A stretch of 64,000 nt of DNA. Origin: Syntrophopropionicum propionicicum_A. Its GTDB lineage: Bacteria; Bacillota; Desulfotomaculia; Desulfotomaculales; Pelotomaculaceae. The DNA lies in assembly GCF_048984525.1 (NCBI RefSeq), contig NZ_JBMGJC010000001.1, forward strand, positions 62,001-126,000, given 5' to 3'. The notes beneath the pieces were generated by a model that had not been told where the DNA came from, searched no databases, and was given only the letters and a program-made list of their open reading frames with translations. The translations under genes and the position numbers were made by a program. How positions within the stretch are numbered: the first letter of the stretch is position 1; each line of letters opens with the position of its first letter. This document shows, piece by piece, positions 25,057-33,954 of this stretch.

Positions 25057-25821
25057 TTGCCTAAAAACAATAATTTAAAAAAAATAAACGATTATATTAT
25101 CGCCATCTTCATCCTGTTAATAATCTGGGAGATAACCTCACTCTGGTTAAATAGACCCTACTTCCCCGGTCCCTGGACAGCCCTGGCGGCTTTCGGCCAG
25201 GAACTCGGCAAAGACCTGGGACAGCACCTTCTGGTAAGCACCGCCAGAGTGCTGGTAAGCCTGGTGACGGCGCTTCTTCCCGCTGTTTTGCTGGGAATGG
25301 TCCTGGGCCACGTGGAAAGTCTTGACCGATTCGCGGCGCCGCTTATTTACCTGACTTACCCGGTGCCAAAAATAATATTCCTGCCTCTCGTTGTTACCCT
25401 GATGGGGCTTGGCAACCTGTCAAAAATATTTCTGATATGGATTGTTGTGTTTTTTCAGATCCTTGTCACAACCAGGGACGCGTCAAGGCAGGTCAGTAAA
25501 AGTATGGTCGATTCAGTGCTTTCCCTGGGGGCATGCCGGCGCCAGATTTACTATCACGTTATTTTTCCGGCCTGCCTGCCAAAAATATTAACCGCGCTTA
25601 GAATAAGCCTGGGCACTGCGATTGCAATCCTGTTTTTTTCTGAAACTGTTGCCAACACCGGGGGGTATGGCGGTATAGGGTACTTTGTGATGGAGGCGTG
25701 GGCGAGACTGGAATGGAACGACATGTTCGCCGGCATTATAGCCATGGGAATTATGGGTTTTGTCCTCTATCTTTTCCTGGACTGGCTGGAAAAAAAGATT
25801 TGCCCGTGGGAGTTTCTGTAA
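25057..25821 (+). CDS. ABC transporter permease, SsuC/TauC-like
   Basis: A 254-residue inner-membrane permease with about six helices and the BPD_transp_1 EAA-type loop (SVLSLGACRRQIYYHVIFPACLP). It forms the channel for the NMT1-type importer. The start is TTG at 25057, two bases after the ATPase stop, with GAGG upstream. The substrate cannot be told from the sequence; the next gene is a HAD hydrolase on the same strand and may or may not be linked. Confidence 0.9.
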   Translation: MPKNNNLKKINDYIIAIFILLIIWEITSLWLNRPYFPGPWTALAAFGQELGKDLGQHLLVSTARVLVSLVTALLPAVLLGMVLGHVESLDRFAAPLIYLTYPVPKIIFLPLVVTLMGLGNLSKIFLIWIVVFFQILVTTRDASRQVSKSMVDSVLSLGACRRQIYYHVIFPACLPKILTALRISLGTAIAILFFSETVANTGGYGGIGYFVMEAWARLEWNDMFAGIIAMGIMGFVLYLFLDWLEKKICPWEFL

Positions 25822-25874
25822 AATCAGGCGCACATGGATAAGAGGACCTGCGTTAATAGGGGGGGAAGAGGCAT

Positions 25875-26564
25875 TTGAAATGCGGTGTCCTGTTTGATTT
25901 TGACGATACACTGGTTGAGACCACCATCCATTTTAATGCCGCCAAGGAAAAGTTCGCCGGCATAATGTCGTGCCTGGACTTCCCGGCAGAGGAAGCGCTG
26001 GAGGTCCTCAACCGGAATGATATAAGGAATGTCAGGCAGTGCGGCGGCTTTTTCAAAGAATGCTTCCCGCGCGCCCTGGGCGAAACATACGAATATTACT
26101 GTAAAATTTTCAACCGCGAAATGGACCTGGCCTTGAAAAAAGAGATCGAGGACCTGGGCTGGCAGGTTTACGAACAGCCCGCGGAACCGGTTAAAGACGC
26201 GGGCATGGTCCTGGAAAGCCTGCAACGCAGGTACCCGCTCTATCTGGCAACGCGGGGAGAGCTGTCAGTTCAGGAAGCCAGGCTGGAACAAAGCGGGTTG
26301 GCGCGCTGGTTCAAAAAGATTTATGTGCTGTCTGAAAAAAATTGTGCCGCCTACCGGCAAATAGCCCTGGAGCAGCGGCTCACACCACAGTCATCCTGGG
26401 TTGTCGGCAACAGCATGAAGTCGGATGTAAACCCGGCTCTCAGGGCGGGCTTTAAAAGTATCTATATATATCATCCTCACACGTGGGACTACGAAGACGA
26501 AGAACCCATCGGGGGTCATGTGAATGTTGACAGCCTGCTGGACGTGCTGAGTATAATTTGTTAA
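25875..26564 (+). CDS. HAD family hydrolase
   Basis: A 229-residue HAD-superfamily phosphatase with the nucleophile motif FDFDDTLVE at residues 7-15, a threonine motif in LATRGE, and the C-terminal acidic VVGNSMKSDVNPALRAG. The cap is helical (type C1). It probably dephosphorylates a small metabolite; the substrate is unknown. TTG start at 25875 after a purine-rich ribosome site (GGGGGGAAGAGG). Confidence 0.85.
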   Translation: MKCGVLFDFDDTLVETTIHFNAAKEKFAGIMSCLDFPAEEALEVLNRNDIRNVRQCGGFFKECFPRALGETYEYYCKIFNREMDLALKKEIEDLGWQVYEQPAEPVKDAGMVLESLQRRYPLYLATRGELSVQEARLEQSGLARWFKKIYVLSEKNCAAYRQIALEQRLTPQSSWVVGNSMKSDVNPALRAGFKSIYIYHPHTWDYEDEEPIGGHVNVDSLLDVLSIIC

Positions 26565-26639
26565 TAAATACTTCAGGTGGACAAAGTTACGGCATATGCC
26601 ATAAAATAAGAAAGTGACAGAAGGAAGAGGCCGGATCTT

Positions 26640-27482
26640 ATGACGAAAGGCAACGAAAATATTATAAAATGCGACCATAAAGTTAACATAACCGCAACCT
26701 TTGGAGCCGACCTGGTACTGGAGGGGTTTACATCTGTTCCCAATACGCTGATTAAGGTTTACAGCCGTATTGGCATCACTGATTTTCAAATGATACTCCT
26801 GATCCATTTAATCAGGTTTAAAGTGGAAGAAAAGGAATACTACCCGGACCCGGAGGCAATCGCCGAGGTCATGGAGACAAATCCCGCCAGGATAAAAAAA
26901 GAACTGGCTGACTTGTTGGAAAAAGATATTATTGCAGTCAGTGAATACTACAATAAAAAGAATAATGTGATATTCGAAGGATATGATTTCGAGCCGCTGT
27001 TTCTAAAAGTTTCAGACGTATGGGCCAGTACCAGGGCCAGAGAAATTGCGGAATCGGAAAATCTGATCAAAGCGGCTGCCCTGGACCATGATTTTTTAAA
27101 CATAAAATTACGTGACAAACCTACAGGATTAGTTTCCACATTTGAAAAGGAATTCGGCAGGCCGCTGTCTCCTATAGAAGTGGACCAAATTCAGCAATGG
27201 GCGGGAGAAGTGGAGGCATTTCTTGTAATTGAAGCACTAAAAAGGGCGGTGCTGAGAGGAAAGCACAACTTTAAATATATTAACAGCATCCTGATGGAAT
27301 GGAAAAAGAACAACCTCCAAACGCTTGAAGCTATTGGGGAATACGAACGTGATTTTCTGAAGCGGCGCTCGGCGAGAGGCGCTCTGAAAAAAAACCAGGA
27401 TGGCTCCGCAAATGGAACGCAGGATGGCGGGAAAGACTCAAGAGAAAAAGCTTTTATCAGATCGCTGTATAGAAAAGGTTAA
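26640..27482 (+). CDS. DnaD-domain primosome protein
   Basis: A 280-residue protein. The N-terminal ~120 residues are a winged-helix region (IGITDFQMILLIHLIRF) and the second half holds a DnaD/DnaB_2 domain (FEKEFGRPLSPIEVDQIQQWAG ... FKYINSILMEWKKNN), followed by a charged tail. DnaD-family proteins help load the replicative helicase at origins and at restart sites in Firmicutes. The helicase-loader gene follows 59 bases downstream, an arrangement typical of Gram-positive genomes. Confidence 0.87.
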   Translation: MTKGNENIIKCDHKVNITATFGADLVLEGFTSVPNTLIKVYSRIGITDFQMILLIHLIRFKVEEKEYYPDPEAIAEVMETNPARIKKELADLLEKDIIAVSEYYNKKNNVIFEGYDFEPLFLKVSDVWASTRAREIAESENLIKAAALDHDFLNIKLRDKPTGLVSTFEKEFGRPLSPIEVDQIQQWAGEVEAFLVIEALKRAVLRGKHNFKYINSILMEWKKNNLQTLEAIGEYERDFLKRRSARGALKKNQDGSANGTQDGGKDSREKAFIRSLYRKG

Positions 27483-27541
27483 ATATAAATATTTACCCGA
27501 ATTTCAATGCAATCATTGTCAGAAAGGAAGGTAAAATCTTT

Positions 27542-28279
27542 GTGGCCTGCGAGATATGTGGCGACCGGGGCATAATACTTGAAGGAGAGGCCGCCGTTCC
27601 CTGCGGCTGTGTGAAACTGGCGAAAATTAAAAACCTGATCAAAAATGCGAACCTGCCGGAAAAGTATATCGGCTGTTCACTGGATGTTTTTAGTTTTAAA
27701 TATTATCCTAAAGACGTAATTGATCCGGAAACAGGCCTTTCCTGCCTTGAACTGGCTAAAATTGCCCACAGGGCAGCGGGGGATTTTATTCAAAGGTTTT
27801 TAAAGGACCCCAAAACCGACGGTTTGTTGTTTGCCGGTATGGTCGGCAGCGGGAAGACCCACCTCGCCTGCAGCATTGCCAACGCTTTAATTAAGCACGG
27901 GCGTTTGGTGCTTTTTGTAGAGGTATCCGACTTGCTGGACAGGATACGTTCAACCTATGACCCTGGCCGGAGCCCTGACGACCTTTCTGAATTTCAGCTG
28001 CTGGACACCGCCAGACAGGTGCCCCTGCTGATACTGGATGACCTGGGTGCGCATAACTACACGGAATGGACTAAAAACAAGATCTATTCCATAATAAATT
28101 ATCGCTTAAACCAGCGCCTTCCTGTAATTGTCACAACCAATATTAAACTTGACGATATTACTGAATACCTGGGAGAAAGGACGACATCCAGGCTGTTGGA
28201 AATGTGCAGTTCTTACCGGCTGACGGTCGACATCGATATACGCGCGGTGAGGCGAAAAGAAAAGGATTTAAAGTATTAA
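27542..28279 (+). CDS. DnaC/DnaI-like helicase loader ATPase
   Basis: A 245-residue AAA+ ATPase. It has an N-terminal zinc-binding cluster (CEICGDRG ... PCGC), Walker A GMVGSGKTH (about residue 99), Walker B LLILDDLGAHN, and a sensor region IVTTNIKLDD. DnaI/DnaC proteins load the DnaB-type helicase onto DNA. The context next to a DnaD-domain gene supports this over IstB of insertion elements. GTG start after AAGGAAGG. A hairpin at 28303-28320 with a T run follows. Confidence 0.88.
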   Translation: MACEICGDRGIILEGEAAVPCGCVKLAKIKNLIKNANLPEKYIGCSLDVFSFKYYPKDVIDPETGLSCLELAKIAHRAAGDFIQRFLKDPKTDGLLFAGMVGSGKTHLACSIANALIKHGRLVLFVEVSDLLDRIRSTYDPGRSPDDLSEFQLLDTARQVPLLILDDLGAHNYTEWTKNKIYSIINYRLNQRLPVIVTTNIKLDDITEYLGERTTSRLLEMCSSYRLTVDIDIRAVRRKEKDLKY

Positions 28280-28302
28280 TACCGGCGCAACTGTCCTAAA
28301 TC

Positions 28303-28330
28303 GCCACCTTAAATGGTGGCCTTTATTTTT
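28303..28330 (+). terminator. Terminator after the helicase-loader gene
   Basis: GCCACC-TTAAAT-GGTGGC (28303-28320) followed by CTTTATTTTT. Confidence 0.8.
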
Positions 28331-28492
28331 CCGCTGGGGCTCAATAAATTGACTGTATGAGCCTTTACCATCTTTACAAGGTGGTATTTTATTCTTTTAT
28401 ATGCAGATAATATTATACGCGGCTAAAAATGTATGTATATAAAAATTTTCGCTGTGCAAAAATACTCTCTGGAATCGGGAAAGGAGGAAATA

Positions 28493-29185
28493 ATGAAAAA
28501 ACTGGTTCACAAGAACGTTTTAAGACTGGCCGTATTTTTAATTGCAGCGATATTTGCCTTAAATGTATTCGCGCCGGTTGGCGAGTGTTCACAGAGCACA
28601 GAAGACACATCTATTCACTGTACCGATTCCGATGTGGAAAAACATACTGTCCGGGACGGCGACACTCTTTACGACATAGCGTCGGAATACCGGATTGCGC
28701 TTGACGAGTTAATTAAAGCCAACCAGCTGAAAGACAGCATGATTTTACCCGGACAAACCCTCTTATTGCCGGCTGAGGCGGCCGCTGCCGAGAGCAGGTC
28801 ACGTATAAATTTATCAACGGAGGAAATGATGCTTCTGGCCAGGCTGATCCATGCCGAAGCAAGAGGTGAAAGCTTTGAAGGGCAGGTGGCAGTGGGCGCG
28901 GTTATTTTAAACAGGCTGGCCAGCCCGCATTTCCCCAAAACCATACATGATGTGGTTTTTCAGAGGAGTAAACATGTCTACCAGTTTTCTCCCGTTGGTG
29001 ACGGATCTATCAACCTGGAGCCAGATGATAGAGCTGTCAGGGCAGCAATTGAGGCCATATCCGGGGAAGACCCCAGCAGGGGGGCGCTCTTTTTCTACAA
29101 TCCTGATATCAGCGCTGATAAATGGATCAGGACGCTGCCTGTGATCACCAGGATTGGGAACCATGTTTTCGCGACCAGCTATTAA
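28493..29185 (+). CDS. LysM-containing cell wall hydrolase, SleB-type
   Basis: A 230-residue exported protein. It has an N-terminal signal peptide (LAVFLIAAIFALNVFA), one LysM peptidoglycan-binding domain (HTVRDGDTLYDIASEYRI ... LPGQTLLLP, about residues 50-95), and a C-terminal Hydrolase_2/SleB domain (LLARLIHAEARGESFEGQVAVGAVILNRL with the catalytic Glu). SleB is a spore cortex-lytic transglycosylase used in germination. The start is ATG 28493, preceded by AAAGGAGG at ideal spacing. Confidence 0.9.
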   Translation: MKKLVHKNVLRLAVFLIAAIFALNVFAPVGECSQSTEDTSIHCTDSDVEKHTVRDGDTLYDIASEYRIALDELIKANQLKDSMILPGQTLLLPAEAAAAESRSRINLSTEEMMLLARLIHAEARGESFEGQVAVGAVILNRLASPHFPKTIHDVVFQRSKHVYQFSPVGDGSINLEPDDRAVRAAIEAISGEDPSRGALFFYNPDISADKWIRTLPVITRIGNHVFATSY

Positions 29186-29210
29186 GAATGACGGACACTT
29201 TCACAATAAG

Positions 29211-29258
29211 GTAGGTGCGGCTTCAGCCGCACAACGGTCGGATAAATCCGACCCTACA
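29211..29258. repeat. Two-hairpin REP-like repeat, copy 2
   Basis: Same 48-base unit and orientation as at 4482-4529, differing only at unit positions 25 and 28. It lies 25 bases after the SleB gene, between that gene and the convergent P-loop/Asp23 gene. Confidence 0.8.
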
Positions 29259-29323
29259 GGAATTCCCGCATTCTCACGACTCGCTACTCACGTCCCACGA
29301 CCCAAATATTTTTTGAGGCGACC

Positions 29324-30172
29324 TTACACGGTAGCCTCAGATACTTTTTTATTCTCAAAGCTGAGCCCTTTTACCTGCACATTGACCGTTTTAACCTGCA
29401 GCCCGGTCATTTCCTCCACGGCAACTATAACCCGCTCCTGGATCTCCGCGGCTACCAGGTGCAGCGGATAGCCGAATGTCAGCACAGGGGCAATATCAAT
29501 GTTAACAATGCCCTCCTGTTCGACGTGTATATTGATTTTCCCGGCCTGGCTGACGCCTGCCACTGAACTGGCGGCATGTCCGGCGATAGCCTCAAGGGCG
29601 CTGTTGGAAATGGACAGCTTGCCGTGATAAGTAAATGTCGGGCGGATAATTGACTGCTCCAGCCAGTCCTTTTTGCCGGAAACGCCTCTTTTTTTTAAAA
29701 ACACCTGCAGCGGGTCAACAAGCGTACCGGGGAAGCTCCTTTTTACCTCCAGGGTGGGAGCGGGAATAACATGCTTGCTGAACTGTGTCCGCTGATATTT
29801 TGCTTTCCTGATTTCCTTTTCGCTGGCGATATCCTCGATATTCAGAATTTGGGAAGGGGCGGGCAGTCCCAGCCTGGCTGCTATTTTTTCGGTCATTTCC
29901 TGTGATGTGCCCAGTATCAGCACTTTATCAGGAGCTAAGTCTGATAGAGCTTTTTTAATTTCCTGGACTTTATTTTCATCTATAAAGAGAGCTGATTTGA
30001 TCGCTCCAATTCTTGTCGGCTGCCGTTTGGCTGATGAACCCGCGAGGATGCGGTTCCCCTGGATCAAAATACCGTCGTCAATAATAGCCTGCGCTTCCAG
30101 TTGGTGGGCTATGTTTGCCGCCCTGTGGCTTTTGCCGGTGCCGCTGGGGCCTACCAGAGATATGACTTGCAA
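29324..30172 (-). CDS. P-loop NTPase fused to an Asp23/Gls24 domain
   Basis: A 282-residue fusion. The N-terminus has a clean Walker A (VGPSGTGKSHRA, residues 7-18) and a kinase-like region through about residue 165. The C-terminal ~110 residues are an Asp23/Gls24 envelope-stress domain (YHGKLSISNSALEAIAGHAASSVAGV ... INIDIAPVLTFGYPLHLVAAEIQERV). Asp23 proteins normally stand alone and act near the membrane. The biochemical role of the fusion is unknown; NTP binding is inferred from the P-loop alone. Confidence 0.8.
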   Translation of the reverse strand: MQVISLVGPSGTGKSHRAANIAHQLEAQAIIDDGILIQGNRILAGSSAKRQPTRIGAIKSALFIDENKVQEIKKALSDLAPDKVLILGTSQEMTEKIAARLGLPAPSQILNIEDIASEKEIRKAKYQRTQFSKHVIPAPTLEVKRSFPGTLVDPLQVFLKKRGVSGKKDWLEQSIIRPTFTYHGKLSISNSALEAIAGHAASSVAGVSQAGKINIHVEQEGIVNIDIAPVLTFGYPLHLVAAEIQERVIVAVEEMTGLQVKTVNVQVKGLSFENKKVSEATV

Positions 30173-30314
30173 TCATGACACCTACTTTAATTTAGTATTA
30201 TTGTCACTTTTATCATAACATATTCGGGTCTGGCGGCATAGCCGCCGGTATAGATGATATAAATCAGGATAGAGTATTAAAGTTGAATAAAATAACGGAG
30301 GTATAAAGTTTGCA

Positions 30315-32348
30315 GTGTGCAGGAACATAATCGCTGTCATGCTTGTAGTCCTCTCCATCATGTTAGCAGGGTGCTCCGCGGATAAATATTTAAATGCTGT
30401 GGTTCCCGCCGCGTCAAAGGTCCTGGACTCAAACGGCGAATTAATTACTTTCATCAGCCAGGAAAACAGGCTGCCGGTAACCCTGGACAATATTTCGCCA
30501 TATATGAAGCAGGCAGTTATCGCTATTGAGGACTCCCGCTTTTACAGCCACCACGGGATTGATCCGGTGGGCATTACCAGGGCGCTGTACCGGAATATTA
30601 GAGCCCGCAGCGTGGTGGAAGGCGGCAGCACCATCACCCAGCAGCTGGCAAAAAACCTTTTTCTTGATCCCCGCCGGACAGCCGGTAGAAAGCTTGAAGA
30701 GCTGGTTCTTACAATAGAATTGGAAAGAAAATATACTAAAAATGAAATCCTGGGCATGTATTTGAACGAGATTTATTTCGGTCAGGGAGCTTATGGCATA
30801 GAATCAGCCTCCAGAACGTACTTTAATAAGCCGGCGAAAGACCTGGGCCTGGCGGAAAGCGCCATGCTGGCCGGAATACCAAGGGCGCCCAGTATTTACA
30901 ACCCTTCTGCCAACCCGGCGGCTGCCAGGGAAAGGCAGGTTATCGTACTGGACAGGATGGCCGCCCTCGGCATGGTCGATGAAAAAAAAGCGGAACAGGC
31001 TAAAAATCAATATCTGCAGCCATTAAAAGCCCCTGCACAAATTCTGGGCGCACCATATTTTACAAGCGAAATAATAAGGCAGCTGGAACAAAAGTACCAG
31101 GACGATCTAGAAACAGTATATTCCGGTGGCCTGACAATATATACCACATTGGATAAAAACATGCAGGACGCCGCTGAAAAGGCCATGGCGGACGGGCTCA
31201 GGGGAAAGGACCCCAACCTGAACGGGGCGCTGGTGGCGATTGAGCCAAAAACCGGCCAGATAAAAGCTATGGTGGGCGGTAAGGATTACATCCAGTCTCA
31301 ATTCAACAGGGCTCTGTCAAAGATTCAGCCGGGATCAACTTTTAAACCATTTTTATACGCTGCAGCTGTTGATCACGGTTATACCGCAGGCACTGTTGTG
31401 ACATGCGAACAGGTTTCCTTCACCCAGGCCATGGGGAACCCTTACCAGCCGAAAGACTTCCAGGGCGGCTACCACAACCGCCCGTTCACGCTGAAAGAAG
31501 CCCTTTATACCTCTGACAATGTAGTGGCGGTGAAGCTGAACGACATGGTGGGTCCGTCTGTCGCTGCGGCTTACGCCAGGCGGATGGGCGTCGCATCGGC
31601 AGTGCAGCCTGTTCTTTCTCTGCCTCTGGGCACTTCAGAAGTCACACCTCTTGAAATGGCCGGTGCTTACTCCACCCTGGCAAATGGCGGTCTCAGAAAC
31701 GAACCTTATTATATCTCAAAAATAACCGACAGTAACGGGCGCATTCTTGAGGAGCACAGGCCACAACCTGAGCGGGCGCTTGATGAAAGGACTTGTTATA
31801 TTATTACTGATATGCTGACGGGGGTATTAAAGGCGGGCGGCACGGCGCCTGATGTTTATAATTCCGTTAAGAGGCCCGCGGCAGGTAAAACGGGAACAAC
31901 CGAGAACTTTAAGGACGCCTGGTTTATCGGGTATACTCCAGACCTGGCTGCCTCGGTATATGTAGGTTATGATGAAAAAACCAAAGGATCGGGACAGACG
32001 GGATCCCAGGCAGCCGCGCCTGTCTGGTCGATGTTTGTAAAAGAGGCGTTAAAAGAAGTCCCGGCCAGGGAATTCCCGGCGCCCCAGGGTATTGTTAAAG
32101 TAAATATTTGCGCTGATGACGGGATGCTGGCGGGGGGGGTAAACACGCGGGCTATAGAAGCGGCCTTTATTAAAGGGACTGAACCTACGGAAATATGTCC
32201 TGGAGCGGGAGCGGGTGTATTCATTGAGCAGTTAACGCCGCAAAATAATGGAGAACGCGACAGCCGGTGGCGTATTAATGACCTGGACAGTTACCTGCCT
32301 GGCTTTAACCGGCTGAAGATAAGGGAATATCACGGCTCTGATCGATGA
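30315..32348 (+). CDS. Class A penicillin-binding protein (PBP1A family) with apparent lipobox
   Basis: A 677-residue bifunctional peptidoglycan synthase. The glycosyltransferase part has AIEDSRFYSHHGID (catalytic Glu) and EGGSTITQQLAKNLF; the transpeptidase part has PGSTFKPF (SxxK Ser), TSDN and GKTGTTENF. As read, the N-terminus is CRNIIAVMLVVLSIMLAGCS, a lipoprotein signal with an LAGC lipobox rather than the usual cytoplasmic tail and membrane anchor. The start codon is GTG 13 bases after GGAGG, longer than usual, so the N-terminus needs care. Confidence 0.9.
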   Translation: MCRNIIAVMLVVLSIMLAGCSADKYLNAVVPAASKVLDSNGELITFISQENRLPVTLDNISPYMKQAVIAIEDSRFYSHHGIDPVGITRALYRNIRARSVVEGGSTITQQLAKNLFLDPRRTAGRKLEELVLTIELERKYTKNEILGMYLNEIYFGQGAYGIESASRTYFNKPAKDLGLAESAMLAGIPRAPSIYNPSANPAAARERQVIVLDRMAALGMVDEKKAEQAKNQYLQPLKAPAQILGAPYFTSEIIRQLEQKYQDDLETVYSGGLTIYTTLDKNMQDAAEKAMADGLRGKDPNLNGALVAIEPKTGQIKAMVGGKDYIQSQFNRALSKIQPGSTFKPFLYAAAVDHGYTAGTVVTCEQVSFTQAMGNPYQPKDFQGGYHNRPFTLKEALYTSDNVVAVKLNDMVGPSVAAAYARRMGVASAVQPVLSLPLGTSEVTPLEMAGAYSTLANGGLRNEPYYISKITDSNGRILEEHRPQPERALDERTCYIITDMLTGVLKAGGTAPDVYNSVKRPAAGKTGTTENFKDAWFIGYTPDLAASVYVGYDEKTKGSGQTGSQAAAPVWSMFVKEALKEVPAREFPAPQGIVKVNICADDGMLAGGVNTRAIEAAFIKGTEPTEICPGAGAGVFIEQLTPQNNGERDSRWRINDLDSYLPGFNRLKIREYHGSDR

Positions 32349-32377
32349 AATACACATGTTTATATATAAAAACACTC

Positions 32378-32593
32378 TTAATCAAAGAAGTTTTTCTTGC
32401 GAAAATAAAGGTATGTCACGATAGCCAGCGGGAACAGAGGCGGAGTCATAAAAATCGCCCAGCCTATAATTTCCGATAAAGGCCTGCCTTTTCTGCGCGT
32501 GTCTTTAATAACCCAGACCATCGTGGCCAATGATATAAGCACATATACTACAAGGACTGCGTTTGAAAGAACACTTGACTGGGATTCAGGCAA
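32378..32593 (-). CDS. Small membrane protein, two helices
   Basis: A 71-residue protein with two hydrophobic helices (SNAVLVVYVLISLATMVWVI and IIGWAIFMTPPLFPLAIVTYLYF) linked by a basic KDTRRKGRP loop. The pattern recalls PLDc_N-type membrane proteins, but the assignment is not secure. The start is TTG 32593 with AGGGGGA 7 bases upstream. It is convergent with the PBP gene. Confidence 0.7.
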   Translation of the reverse strand: MPESQSSVLSNAVLVVYVLISLATMVWVIKDTRRKGRPLSEIIGWAIFMTPPLFPLAIVTYLYFRKKNFFD

Positions 32594-32673
32594 ATCATTT
32601 TCCCCCTAAAAATAATATTATTGTATTTTTCGACAAGGCTTAACTTAAAACCTTTAACAGCCATTATTAATAC

Positions 32674-32702
32674 TTGACTTTTTAAGTGGACTGTGACAAA
32701 AT
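32674..32702 (+). promoter_or_regulatory. Promoter of tRNA-Pro
   Basis: TTGACT at 32674-32679, 17-base spacer, CAAAAT at 32697-32702, about 25 bases before the mature tRNA 5' end. Confidence 0.5.
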
Positions 32703-32726
32703 TATTTTTGCGTCATAAAGGTTCAA

Positions 32727-32803
32727 CGGGGCATAGCTCAGTTTGGTAGAGCGCACGGTTCGGGACCGTGAGGTCGCACGTTCAAGTCGTGTTGCCCCGA
32801 CCA
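32727..32803 (+). tRNA. tRNA-Pro (CGG)
   Basis: A 77-base tRNA: acceptor CGGGGCA/TGCCCCG, anticodon stem CACGG/CCGTG around TTCGGGA (anticodon CGG), TTCAAGT T-loop, encoded CCA. It is followed by a hairpin terminator. Confidence 0.95.
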
Positions 32804-32818
32804 TTATTATTAAAATTA

Positions 32819-32855
32819 CCCGCGGAGTAACTCATGTATTCCGCGGGCTTTTTAT
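32819..32855 (+). terminator. Terminator of tRNA-Pro
   Basis: CCCGCGGA (32819-32826) pairs with TCCGCGGG (32840-32847), then CTTTTTAT. Confidence 0.85.
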
Positions 32856-32891
32856 CTAAAATATTTTCGGGTAATAAACCGGGCCATAAGC

Positions 32892-32920
32892 TTTCAGTGA
32901 TAATGCTTACATGTTATAAT
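32892..32920 (+). promoter_or_regulatory. Candidate promoter of adk
   Basis: TTTCAG at 32892-32897, 17-base spacer, perfect TATAAT at 32915-32920, 50 bases before the adk start. Confidence 0.45.
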
Positions 32921-32969
32921 AAGCTAGTCTGGTTTTCCAGGAAGATCAAATATTTGTGAGGGATGGCTT

Positions 32970-33614
32970 GTGAATCTTTTAATTATGGGGCCCCCGGGAG
33001 CGGGTAAAGGGACCCAGGCCGAAACACTGGTAAAAAAATTGGGAATCACACATATCTCGACCGGTGACATGTTCAGGTCGGCTATTCAGGCTGGCACTGA
33101 AATGGGTTTAAAGGCTAAAGAGTATATGGATAAAGGCGAGTTGGTACCAGATTTTGTCGTTGTGGGCATGGTAAAGGAGAGGCTCTCACAACCGGACTGC
33201 GCGCGCGGATTTCTTCTGGACGGTTTCCCGCGGAATGTCGTTCAGGCGGAAGAGCTCGATGAAACCCTGAAATCTATCGGGAGCAGCCTTGACGGTGTTA
33301 TTAATATAGTCGTGCCGCGTGAAAAACTGATCAAGCGGGTTACCGGACGGCGTATCTGCCGCTCCTGCGGGGCAAGCTACCACACATTGTTTAAGAAACC
33401 GCGGGTAGATGATATCTGCGACAACTGCGGCGGCGAACTCTACCAGCGCACCGACGATAATGAAACAGCGGTGAAAAACCGTCTTTACGTATATGAGGCG
33501 AGCACAACGCCGCTTATTGATTATTATTCAAAAAGAGGGCTCCTCAGGAATATTAACGGAGACCAGGATATTGACAAGGTTATGGAAGACATTTTTAAGA
33601 ATATATGCAGTTAA
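32970..33614 (+). CDS. adk: Adenylate kinase, zinc-type
   Basis: A 214-residue long-form adenylate kinase that interconverts ATP + AMP and 2 ADP. The P-loop is GPPGAGKGTQ (residues 7-16), the AMP site has STGDMFR and GFPRN, and the LID domain carries a zinc-binding set CRSCG ... CDNCG, usual in Gram-positives. The start is GTG. In most Firmicutes adk sits in the ribosomal-protein operon next to secY and map; here it stands alone between tRNA genes, so it may be a second or relocated copy. Confidence 0.96.
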   Translation: MNLLIMGPPGAGKGTQAETLVKKLGITHISTGDMFRSAIQAGTEMGLKAKEYMDKGELVPDFVVVGMVKERLSQPDCARGFLLDGFPRNVVQAEELDETLKSIGSSLDGVINIVVPREKLIKRVTGRRICRSCGASYHTLFKKPRVDDICDNCGGELYQRTDDNETAVKNRLYVYEASTTPLIDYYSKRGLLRNINGDQDIDKVMEDIFKNICS

Positions 33615-33623
33615 AGTTTTCGC

Positions 33624-33699
33624 TGGGGCGTCGCCAAGCGGTAAGGCACCGGACTCTGACTCCGGCATTACGTTGGTTCAAATCCAGCCGCCCCAGCCA
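33624..33699 (+). tRNA. tRNA-Gln (CTG)
   Basis: A 76-base tRNA with acceptor TGGGGCG/CGCCCCA, anticodon stem CCGGA/TCCGG around CTCTGAC (anticodon CTG) and encoded CCA, 9 bases after adk. Confidence 0.95.
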
Positions 33700-33731
33700 T
33701 AACTTTTTTATTGTATAAATATATATTTTCC

Positions 33732-33807
33732 GGGCCATTAGCTCAATTGGTAGAGCAGGCGACTCTTAATCGTCAGGTTAAAGGTTCGAGTCCTTTATGG
33801 CCCACCA
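33732..33807 (+). tRNA. tRNA-Lys (CTT)
   Basis: A 76-base tRNA: acceptor GGGCCAT/ATGGCCC, anticodon loop CTCTTAA (anticodon CTT), TTCGAGT T-loop, encoded CCA. It is likely co-transcribed with tRNA-Gln. Confidence 0.95.
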
Positions 33808-33812
33808 TTTAC

Positions 33813-33835
33813 AAGTCCTTAAAAGGGCTTTTTTT
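33813..33835 (+). terminator. Terminator of the tRNA-Gln/Lys unit
   Basis: AAGTCC-TTAAAA-GGGCTT stem-loop followed by a run of seven or more T. Confidence 0.75.
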
Positions 33836-33954
33836 ATCATTTATACATCTTACGCGGCGTCAGAATTTTTATTGATTTGGTTGACTTGGATAACAGCGGT
33901 AAGATAAGATTGTAAAAATGGCTGGAAGTTCACGTTTGCCAGGAGGGTGAGAAT

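Noticed and set aside
27542..28279. IstB transposition helper of an insertion sequence
   Set aside because: No transposase or terminal repeats; adjacent DnaD-domain gene and zinc-binding N-terminus fit a helicase loader.
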